Below are positions 1-7,038 of a stretch of DNA of 10,982 bases, piece after piece. Source of the stretch: Rodentolepis nana. Taxonomy: Eukaryota; Platyhelminthes; Cestoda; Cyclophyllidea; Hymenolepididae. The position numbers and the translations under genes were made by a program. The notes under the pieces are model-generated. The model was given only the letters and a program-made list of their open reading frames with translations, did no database searches and was not told the origin of the DNA. Each line of letters opens with the position of its first letter. Within the stretch, counting starts at the first letter, position 1. The DNA lies in contig UZAE01001929.1 in assembly GCA_900617975.1 (NCBI GenBank), forward strand, positions 1-10,982, given 5' to 3'.

Positions 1-289
1 TGTTCTATTATTTGGCGGTTGGCTGGGTGGTTTTTGCGCAAACGTCTCACGAGTGTGCGCATGAGTTTCCTTTGTTCAGTGATGACAGTGTAGTGGACTT
101 TACAAACCTATACTTTGCATTTTGATAAGAGCGATTGTCGACGTACAGACCACCTGTGGGGATTGCTTATCCCTATAGGAACATATTCTTCAGCCTCGAG
201 TGTTATCTGTCAGTGTCCTGTCAAATGGTTTTATAAACAAAACAGAAGAGAAGTTTGTAATTTTATTTTAAGCATGCATTTATATCGAA
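1..289. other. No gene seen; left flank
   Basis: This stretch is somewhat richer in G and C than most of the window. It contains no recognisable protein, RNA gene or splice-bounded exon. A 73-codon open frame starts at 115 on the plus strand, but it has no similarity I recognise and runs on into the repeat fragment at 290, so it is most likely chance. The sequence could be an older repeat that I cannot identify. Confidence 0.5.
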
Positions 290-322
290 TGGCAGGTGTT
301 AAGATAGTTATCATTAGCCCTG
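290..322 (+). repeat. 5' fragment of dispersed repeat family R
   Basis: About 32 bases match the 5' end of the repeat family found at 425, 10781 and (inverted) 3301. The shared part reads ggcaggtgtt followed by a close variant of gatagttatcattagccc. The match stops after the conserved 'ttagccc', where the full copies continue with a segment reading 'gacttcggg'. It lies about 135 bases ahead of the next copy in the same orientation, so it is either a truncated insertion or the remains of a partial tandem duplication of the repeat start. Confidence 0.6.
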
Positions 323-424
323 GAATTTCAAGTTGAACCTTGTCACTTGTGCGAGTGTTCTGGAACAACGTTAACTTGTACTTTGGCATATATTTATCGA
401 TTTATTGCAAATGACAAGCGGTTT

Positions 425-730
425 GACAGTTATCATTAGCCCTTTAGTCGACTTCGGGTTTCACAGAGGGGAGGAACATCAAAGTGACGATAGTGGGGAA
501 GGAAAGCAAAAGATTGATTCATAGATGTGAAAGAGAGACAGACTCAAAAGTAGAGGAAAAGGTGAGGTGAGGTGAGTACTTTGGATGTGGCGAGTATGAC
601 ATACAGTCGGTTCATAGTAGTTCGAAGACAGAAGTCAACTGTGGGTTCATAGACTTTCCTTACGGCATGAGTATATGTTGCCCAGGATGCAACACGTGGA
701 GATAAGTTTATCGCACACCCCTTGCTTAAA
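425..730 (+). repeat. Dispersed repeat family R, near full-length copy
   Basis: This roughly 300-base copy runs from 'gttatcattagccc' through the conserved block 'cttcgggtttcacagagggg', an A/G-rich middle, a 'cggttcatagtagttcgaag' segment, and a tail holding 'gcatgagtatatgttgccca' and 'tatcgcacacccc', then 'cttaaa'. The same ordered blocks recur at 10781-10982 in this orientation and at 2873-3301 in inverse orientation. I see no long reading frame, terminal inverted repeat or poly(A) tail. Length and structure suggest a non-autonomous element, perhaps SINE-like, but no convincing tRNA-type A and B boxes were found. A short (ggtga)3 run lies within it near 562-577. Confidence 0.75.
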
Positions 731-1429
731 ACATTGGTGGTCCCGAAAATATATCAGAGATACGTCTTGTTGATGGATTCGATTGAACCAAAATCTGAAC
801 GCTTCTAATAACTTGAAAAGAGGCTAAATTAGCCGTTATCCCTTTTGAAAGTTGGTCTCTTCTCTATTGTTGCAGTTCTAGGACGTCTGCTTTCTGCAGA
901 AATGTTCTAAGACATAATTGTCTCCATAAATGGAGAGAAGATTGATAAGAAAGAGACTCGCTTTCTTGTAGCCTTCTAAATTTGGACTAAATATTCCGAT
1001 TAAAATGTCAACAAGATTAGTTCAAGACCAAAGATCTCCTTTTTCAAATAAGCTGTAACCGAATCTGTAGCAGTATAGAGTAGACAGTCTTTACATTATC
1101 ACCTAATTCTGCTTTTATATTACCAATTATTTATTTAATGTAAAATATACTGAGTAATCCAATGGGACGTGATCTTGTTCCTTGTGGAGTCATCGCTGGA
1201 CATAGAATCTCCATGAGTATTCAAATAATCTCGAAGGTGCGAGCGAGGGTGTGCCTTCTTACACTATTTGTGATCTTTTCTCCTGAACTCCAATTTCCAT
1301 CTTCAATATATCTTAATGGCATTAGACCTTTTCATATTTACTTGCTTTATCTATAATGTGTTTTAATGGGACTCCACTTCAATGAAAATTCAATTAGCAT
1401 AATTATGCTCCTTGGCCTCCTGTTGATTC
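731..1429. other. No gene seen; AT-rich intergenic
   Basis: This is AT-rich sequence between the repeat copy and the DnaJ-like segment. A perfect 6-bp stem with a 4-base loop (tctcca/tggaga) lies near 929-944, too small to interpret. A 64-codon plus-strand frame starts at 1162; I do not recognise its product and see no splice signals that would link it to the segment beginning at 1430. No J domain with an HPD motif was found here, although a complete DnaJ gene would need one upstream. Confidence 0.5.
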
Positions 1430-1852
1430 ATGTCAGTGCCCATTTTTTCACGCATCATCATGACCTTCAAATTTGATTCCATCGAGTCTTTCGGTCATTC
1501 TGGGGCTACGACCACTGTTACCAGTTTGACAAATTTCTCGAAGACTACCTCAAAAATAGTAGACACTGGAAATGGCAGAAAAATCACAGTATTGATAAGA
1601 TCAGTATAGGCCATTCAATCCTCATCATGCCCCTCTGTAAGACCAAGGAAATTAAAGGAATTTCGAAACCCAGAGGACTTTTACCAAATTATTCAGAGTG
1701 AACCTAGACAGCTTCGTCAAAGGTGAGTTAAAAATAGTTCTAGGAGGGATAGAACCTTAAAATTTTTATTTTTGTCTACTAATAGCACTCTAACCTTCAC
1801 ACCAGCTAGAATATCGACGAGACCCTCACACTTCCAACCCAGTTACCGATAA
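1430..1852 (+). pseudogene. DnaJ subfamily B-like C-terminal fragment with in-frame TAG
   Basis: One plus-strand frame runs from ATG 1430 to 1722 with a single interruption, TAG at 1607-1609. It ends at a strong donor (CAAAG|GTGAGT). A 63-nt intron (1723-1785) with a T-rich acceptor ending AATAG follows, then 22 more codons in the matching phase to TAA 1850-1852. The part before the TAG holds an F/S/G/T-rich stretch and then NGRKIT, resembling the Ser/Thr-rich region and VNGRKITT segment of DNAJB6-type Hsp40 co-chaperones. After the TAG comes a basic, polar segment (including RPRKLKEFRNPEDFYQIIQS) that I do not recognise. The J domain with HPD is absent upstream, and the family's acidic stretch after NGRKIT is missing. 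The segment is richer in G and C than its flanks. A decayed or partial gene fits best; a working gene with a 21-nt intron (1589-1609, GT to AG) removing the stop is possible but unlikely. The family assignment is tentative. Confidence 0.35.
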
Positions 1853-1960
1853 CTTAAAATACTTTAAGATCTCAATGAAATTGATTTTTGTTTCAAATCG
1901 GGAAGTCGCAGACGATTTGGGTAAAAATATTTAATGTCTCATCTTTCATATTCATATATT

Positions 1961-1966
1961 AATAAA
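1961..1966 (+). terminator. Possible poly(A) signal (AATAAA)
   Basis: AATAAA lies about 110 bases after the TAA that ends the DnaJ-like segment, on the same strand, as expected for an mRNA 3' end. The hexamer is common in DNA this AT-rich, so its position is the only support. Confidence 0.3.
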
Positions 1967-2872
1967 ACTTTTCTTTCGGCATCACTAGACTTTTCAGCTG
2001 ATTCTCTAGAAATAACTCTTAATTTGTTGTTATCAAGAACAATAAAGCAATTTGCGTGTGTGCCATAAAAGTGTGGCCATGTACATTCTCGTGACTAATT
2101 GATTCACGATACTATAATACGTGATAATACTTCATTCTAATGCGTCCAAATGTTGAATTTGGTAACAGAGATCCACAAAGTATTAGAAAAGTTAAAAAAA
2201 TGTCAGAAACATGAATAAAATTAATTTATGCAAGAGAATAAATCAAACACCTACACTATGGGACAATTTAGAAATGAAGAAGAATGCTTCAGAAACTAAA
2301 GTCAATCAAGAACCACTGGGGTACTGAACAGACGAGCGTCGTTTCTATCGACGACATCATATCGAAGTCTATTGCTACAGAAATTCAAGCATTTTGTGAT
2401 TATGAGTGATAAAATGCCGGTGCTTTCGAGTGGGCAAAGTGCATATTCTCACTCAGAACTGAGCAATCCAAACGCATGAATTTATTATAAAGTGGGCCAA
2501 TAAATAATTAAACTGAAATGGGAAATTTAAGTTAATAACACACATAGTGATTTTGTGATTGGCTGATTGGTGCGCACCACACAGACAAGAGCGTCCGTAC
2601 TGGCATGAATTTATGGCGTACTTGGTGGTCTACTTGCTCAAGATAAGCAATTTCGTACTGCATGTCTCGAATGCACAGACAAGATTACCGCATACGCATC
2701 GACGTCTTGATGCAGTTTGACTCTCTGTAACGTTCGCGACGGATACCGCCCATGCAATATCTCTATACTTATTGCGCCATTGCCCCACGTACCCGACAGA
2801 AAATATCACTTAAAAGTACCCCCCCCCCACACTTACAGTCTTCTTCACAAATTTATCTATTTATATGAAATG
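1967..2872. other. No gene seen; contains a GC-richer patch and a C10 run
   Basis: No coding segment could be supported. Bases 1967-2540 are AT-rich. Bases about 2550-2790 are clearly richer in G and C and contain an 11-base direct repeat (cacagacaaga at 2580 and 2674), so this patch may be an unrecognised mobile-element remnant. A run of 10 C lies at 2819-2828, shortly before the inverted R repeat. A short self-complementary patch (gacgagcgtcgt and nearby tcgacga) lies near 2331-2357. Confidence 0.45.
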
Positions 2873-3301
2873 GCAGTGGGTGTGCTATAGACTTCCCTCC
2901 ATGTCGTACACCCTGGGCAACGTATACTCATACAGCAAAAAAGTCTATCCCTGGGTAACGTATACTCATACGGCAAAATCTATTTGTGCGCCCTGGGCAA
3001 CGTATACTCATATGGCAAAAAAGTCTATTACCTACGCCCTGGGCAACGTATACTCATACGGCAAAAAGTCTATTAATCGGCACTGACTTCAAACTACTAT
3101 GACCCCACCGTATGTCATATTCTCCCACTTCCACTTTACTCATCTTACCTTTTCTCTGCCTTTGTATCTGTCCGTCTCTTTTACAACTGTGAATCACTCT
3201 TCTGTTCCCCACCTCTCGACTTCTGGTACTCTGATGTTCCTTCCCTCTGTGAAGCCCGAAGTCAGCTAAAGGGCCAATGAAAATTCTCAAAACTCCTGCC
3301 A
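2873..3301 (-). repeat. Dispersed repeat family R, inverted copy with expanded tail
   Basis: Read on the minus strand from 3301, this copy has the same block order as the copies at 425 and 10781: a ggcaggagtt start, a variant of 'cattagccc', 'cttcgggcttcacagagg', the A/G-rich middle, 'ggtcatagtagtttgaag', the tail with 'gtatgagtatacgttgccca', and an end reading 'tatagcacaccca'. It is longer than its relatives because the tail segment is repeated four times (see the array at 2911-3080). An open frame of 110 codons crosses it on the minus strand, but the other copies do not keep that frame open, so it is not a gene. Confidence 0.75.
2911..3080 (-). repeat. Four-unit tandem array in the repeat tail
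   Basis: Four copies of a core reading ccctgggcaacgtatactca on the plus strand begin at 2911, 2949, 2991 and 3037, spaced 38, 42 and 46 bases apart. Each is followed by a variant of 'tacggcaaaaaagtctat'. The copy at 425 has this tail segment once. The array therefore arose inside this insertion, or was inherited from an unusual source copy. The short linker before each core differs from unit to unit, while the cores differ at only one or two positions. Confidence 0.85.
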
Positions 3302-3307
3302 TAGCCT

Positions 3308-3437
3308 GGTCATGGTAGATTGAAGTCAACAGCCGGTTTATGGACTTTTTTTGCGGAATGAGTATATGCTCTCCAGAGTGCCCCAAGTGGAGGTAAGCCT
3401 ATCGCGCACCCCCCCCCCCCCCCCCCCCACTTAAATA
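3308..3437 (+). repeat. Repeat family R, 3' tail only, ending in C20
   Basis: This plus-strand fragment begins at 'ggtcatggtagattgaagtc' and continues through the tail ('gaatgagtatatgctctcca', then 'taagcctatcgcgca') to an uninterrupted run of 20 C at 3409-3428, then 'acttaaa'. The copy at 425 has only four C here, followed by 'ttgcttaaa', so the tract marks the element's 3' end and has expanded. It faces the inverted copy at 2873-3301, so the two tails form an imperfect inverted repeat around about 250 bases. C20 also makes this spot prone to length error in reads. Confidence 0.75.
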
Positions 3438-3693
3438 CACCTCAATGCCCCTCGCTCCACACAAATTTCTTAGGTAGCCTACTAGCTTTGGCACTGAAAT
3501 CTTAGCAACTCCGAGATAGGGAGTTGAGCTATCACCGGATTTACAATAAGCAGTTAAATACTATGGGTACCCAAACCAAAAGTAGCAGACAACAATTGTA
3601 TAATTTGAGAAATATATTAATAGAAAACTACACTCATAAATTTGAAGAAGATATAAAAATAACTTTTGACATCACAACTGGCAAGGTATTCAG

Positions 3694-4417
3694 TTAGGAG
3701 TTTGCTGAAGCATAGCTTTGAAGGGCGCTCCTTAAAACAGTTAAATCAACACCACCTTGAACCAAGACAGCATGAACACCGAGTTCCTTGGTGTCCCGAA
3801 TATTGAACATCAGATCGTCGAAAAAGAGCATTTTGTCACAGGATATACCCGATTTATTCTCCAGTCTAAACAAGAAAATATTCAAATATATGGCAAAAAC
3901 AAACAAACTCTTTAAAGTGCCGAGTTTTGGGTGTAGGGTAAATTTCAACGTAGTCAAAGTATTTATCCCATCCTAATAAATTAAGCAATTTGCGTCCAAC
4001 ATTTGGAGAAGTTGTTCTAAACGTATGAAAAAACTATAAATTAAATAAAAGCATTAAATATCATTAAACAGCATTAGCACTCACGAAGATGCCGCAGCCA
4101 GTTTGATACCTGGCTCCTCCTTTATACGTTTTAAAATGATTTCTGAGTGAGGAAATGGCGTCAACTGTGCTCCAGATTCGTCATGAATTAACCCATCTCT
4201 AAAATTAGCGAACATTAAATTAATAAATCGAACTGTACTTCTTGTAAAGAGCACTTCCATAGTAATCATCGCAATCAAATGGCCAAAGTGTCCGATCTAA
4301 GATTGCAAGAATATCAAAGCATTACACAAGGACCAAAATGAATAAAAAAAGAATACAAAACAAACCCAAATCAAAAACAATAAGAGCGGGTTTGCACGGA
4401 AGCCCCTTGAAGACCAT
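3694..4417 (-). CDS. Magnesium-dependent phosphatase 1, copy A (five exons, 167 aa)
   Basis: A cytosolic-type HAD-superfamily phosphatase; mammalian MDP1 dephosphorylates fructosamine 6-phosphates and, in vitro, phosphotyrosine. Exons on the minus strand are 4417-4366, 4296-4239, 4198-4085, 4016-3909 and 3865-3694. The introns are 69, 40, 68 and 43 nt, all GT-AG, in phases 1, 2, 2, 2. The spliced 167 residues compare with 176 in human and align end to end. Motif I is DLDRTLWPF (Asp16, Asp18), split by intron 1 inside the codon for Asp18. Motif II is AAAS at 71-74, but residue 75 is Ser where the family has Arg. The motif III Lys is Lys105 in EIYPTPKTRHF. Motif IV is FFDD at 125-128, followed by NIRD and LGV. 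As in the family there is no cap domain. There is no signal peptide or membrane segment. The start is the first ATG of exon 1 and matches the start of copy B (MVF). I found no AATAAA downstream before the repeat cluster. Identity of the gene is firm; catalytic competence is inferred from the retained Asp and Lys residues. Confidence 0.92.
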
Positions 4418-5559
4418 TCCCGAGAGTGAGCGCAAGAAATTTAAAGGTGAACGGCCAGTATAGTTAAGAAAAACTACCTCATTTTATAGTCCTGGATACA
4501 CGTGATGGAGTATTAAAAATAATAGACTAGGATCCACTTCACATTGTTTACCATTTTTTATGAAAAAATTAAAAATTTTAAAATGGTATAATTTAAATTA
4601 TTTTTCATATTTGGAAAATCGCGCATCAAACTTAAAATGGCAATATTGGATTTGCTATTCTTTCCTGAGTAAATCATTAATAAGGCCACCTTGATCTTCA
4701 TAAATCGTATTGTAATAATTAATAGCAAAATCGATTTACGTTTCAACAATAACTTTGCATTCAGAGTATTTTTAATCACTTATAACATTTAGGAGTTGCT
4801 TGTAATGATAATGACGGTGGTGAAGTTTTCTGTAATTAATACTCGGAACCAGTTTGAACCAAGATCACCATTTGGTTGTAATATTACCAATTGATTAAAA
4901 ATGATGTCTCCTAGTTTCTTACTAATTTACCTCTTTTGTTCTGGTTGCAAGTCATAAATAAAAGCTAGTCTCTTAAAGGATGTCTTTTTAAGAATCGCGC
5001 AAAATACTGAGCTTTAACGCATACTGCTCTCATTTTGCACATTGGATTGCAATAGTTGGAGGACAAAGGCTATGCCAATTAGTGTTTATGCGATATTCGT
5101 CAAGCAAAGTAAGATTTGTTATTCAGTTTTATTTATGGGTACCGCTTTTTAGCCCGTTATTATTTTGTTCTGTCCATTGTACGGCCGCATCCTCTCTGAA
5201 CGCCTTAAGAGTTAACATAGGCTTACCGCTTTACGAACATCGAATTTCTCCATGAATACTATTTATTACGGCGGTTCTTTAATTTACCTTCTTAATCACC
5301 ATATTTTTGGACTTTGCTAACTCTATACCTAAAAATACCCACATGTAGTCTTACCGCGGGTTTTATTCTCGAATTCAACAATCAGGTAATTTCCGACAGA
5401 AATAGGCAGGTACAGTAGTGATAATTTCATTTGAGAATATTTGAAAAACACATTAATGTTACGGCATAAAGAAATCTTGAAGCTATAAATTCAATAAATA
5501 AAAGATTATGGGATTCAAATTATGTCAAGATACGGCAACTTATAACTAATGTTTGGTCT
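4418..5559. other. No gene seen; spacer upstream of copy A
   Basis: This is AT-rich DNA between MDP1 copy A and the mariner relic, and it should contain the promoter of copy A; no specific promoter motif can be named. A 73-codon minus-strand frame at 4558-4779 is made mostly of Ile, Leu, Lys and Asn, as expected from AT-rich noncoding sequence, and resembles nothing I know. No leftover MDP1 exon was found here. Confidence 0.5.
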
Positions 5560-6084
5560 GTCAAGCCACGGTGAAGAATGGGAATGTGGGTGCTCCACAC
5601 CAACCCTTCCCGTATAGCAGATATGAAGAGAAACACTTACACTTCATTGTTGTCAAGACAAAAAAATTGTCGTTCATACAATAAATTCTTACTAGGGAGA
5701 AGTGGATTGTCAATGACGGCGTTAGTGGGTAAAACTCCGGTTGTCAGACACCCATTTCGTACCCATAGGAAACTTATTAAGCGCATTTAATGAGATACAC
5801 GTGGAATAATCCACTAGGAATTGCCCAAATTACAACCAAAGCTTATTGGTGCCAGTAAGTGGGAAGACTAAACCAAAAATTAAAATGTTCCATCACGTCC
5901 TCCATATTCGCCAGACCTCGCCCCTTTTCAGGTTTATGAAGCACAGTAAAAAGAAAACAGTTTTGAAATGCGACTGCGGTCGAAAACCACTTTAGCGATT
6001 AGAAAAACTACGAGAGCAATTGATAAGTTGCAAAAGATGACGAAAAATATATTATGTCGTAACATGCACATAATTTAAAAATAA
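5560..6084 (+). mobile_element. Mariner-family transposase relic
   Basis: Several transposase signatures occur in order on the plus strand but in shifting frames. From 5578 the frame gives WVLHTNPSRIADMKRN then SLLSRQKN, like the mariner WVPHEL and SLLxRxKN segments. At 5697 a shifted frame gives EKWIVND, matching the family's TGDEKWILYDN around the first catalytic Asp. At 5899-5925 a frame gives PPYSPDLAP, the block around the third catalytic Asp of the D,D34D triad. Near 5950-5995 a frame gives ATAVENHFSD, then about 6009-6074 IDKLQKMTKNIL, like the C-terminal end. Frameshifts and stops separate these, the start of the protein is missing, and no terminal inverted repeats could be delimited. 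It is a dead copy lying between the two MDP1 genes on the opposite strand. Confidence 0.85.
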
Positions 6085-6209
6085 ATGACACATTAAAGTT
6101 GTCTTTAGAAAGCTCGATTTATTATTAGCACCTTCAAAAGAACCGAGGCAGTCAAAACATTTGAAAGTTATTCAAAAGAACGATAATTAATATAACTAGA
6201 TATGAATTC

Positions 6210-6215
6210 TTTATT
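6210..6215 (-). terminator. Probable poly(A) signal of MDP1 copy B
   Basis: AATAAA on the minus strand lies 110 bases after the TAA of copy B, a sensible 3' UTR length. A second AATAAA on the same strand lies at 6118-6123. Either could be used; the hexamer is common in AT-rich DNA. Confidence 0.45.
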
Positions 6216-6324
6216 AAACAAATATAAAAATCTAGGATATTTTAAGGTGTTCGAAGAAAAATGGCAAAATGAAAGCGGTACATATCAACAATCAAAATAT
6301 TCATAAAACAAGTTTAACCGAGAT

Positions 6325-7038
6325 TTAAGAACTGGCTCGAGCAAAGCTTTCCAAGCCACTGCGTAGGAGCGCAAGATCAACACCATCTTCATCAACGTGG
6401 ACACAATGAACTCCTAGAGAAGAGACGTCCCGAATGTTGAAACCGAGATCATCGAAGAAAAGCATATCTTGGAAGGAGATTTCAGAGTCCCTTTTTAATC
6501 TAATTAAGCCATTATAAAAATGTAAATCCAACAAATTACTTTCTGAAATGCCGAGTTTTCCCAGTTGGGTAAATTTCCACATAGTCAAAATACGTATCCC
6601 AACCGAAGAGACTTATAAACCTTCTACCCATTTCAGGAGCAGCCGACCTAAAATAAATTAGTGTGAATGAATATTTAACTCACGATGAAGCAACAGCTAT
6701 CTTAATATTAGGCTCTCCTTTGATTGCTTGTAGCACAGCCCCAGTTTCTGGAAAAGGTGTTACCACATGATTAAACCTATCATACACTTTGCCATCTCTA
6801 AAACGAACAACAAACCGCTTTATCTTACCGAATGGTTAAATTTGAATAAGTATAGTCAATGCAATCAAAAGGCCATAATGTGAGATCTATAATAAGTGAT
6901 GGTTATTTACACAGGCAAATATTAGAGTAAACACAATAAAATAGCATATAACCTGATATAGAATAACCTAAAAAGCATGTACTTGCCTAAATCAAAAACT
7001 ATTAATTTGGGCTTCCTCGACAAATTTCTGAACACCAT
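6325..7038 (-). CDS. Magnesium-dependent phosphatase 1, copy B (five exons, 168 aa)
   Basis: Paralog of the gene at 3694-4417, 1.9 kb upstream of it on the same strand. Exons are 7038-6987, 6886-6829, 6797-6684, 6647-6540 and 6499-6325. Introns are 100, 31, 36 and 40 nt in phases 1, 2, 2, 2. Exons 1 to 4 have exactly the lengths of copy A; exon 5 has one extra codon. Intron 1 has a GC donor (TTAG|GCAAGT); the nearest GT would destroy motif I. Motif I is DLDLTLWPF (Asp16, Asp18), motif II AVAS with Ser75 in place of the usual Arg, motif III Lys105 in EIYPTGKTRHF, motif IV FFDD at 125-128 then NIRD. Identity to copy A is about 58% by eye, highest in exon 4 and lowest in exon 3. The start ATG is preceded directly by in-frame TGA TAG. 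The role is that of the family, a cap-less HAD phosphatase acting on small phosphates such as fructosamine 6-phosphate; the actual substrate of this copy is unknown. Confidence 0.92.

Noticed and set aside
425..730. Hammerhead ribozyme or tRNA-derived promoter in repeat family R
   Set aside because: The conserved CTGATGA and GAAA core of a hammerhead is absent in any copy, and no spaced A and B box pair matches the RNA polymerase III consensus well enough.
1162..1356. 64-codon plus-strand frame
   Set aside because: No similarity I recognise, no supporting splice signals, and no link in frame to the DnaJ-like segment.
3054..3386. 110-codon open frame on the minus strand
   Set aside because: It lies across the inverted R repeat and the facing tail fragment; other R copies have stops in the same frame.
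4558..4779. 73-codon minus-strand frame
   Set aside because: Composition is Ile/Leu/Lys/Asn from AT-rich sequence, with no protein motif; it overlaps no MDP1-like exon.
4418..6324. Third MDP1 copy or leftover exon between the paralogs
   Set aside because: I looked for the TLWPF, YFDYVEIYP and FFDD coding signatures on both strands and found none outside the two genes.
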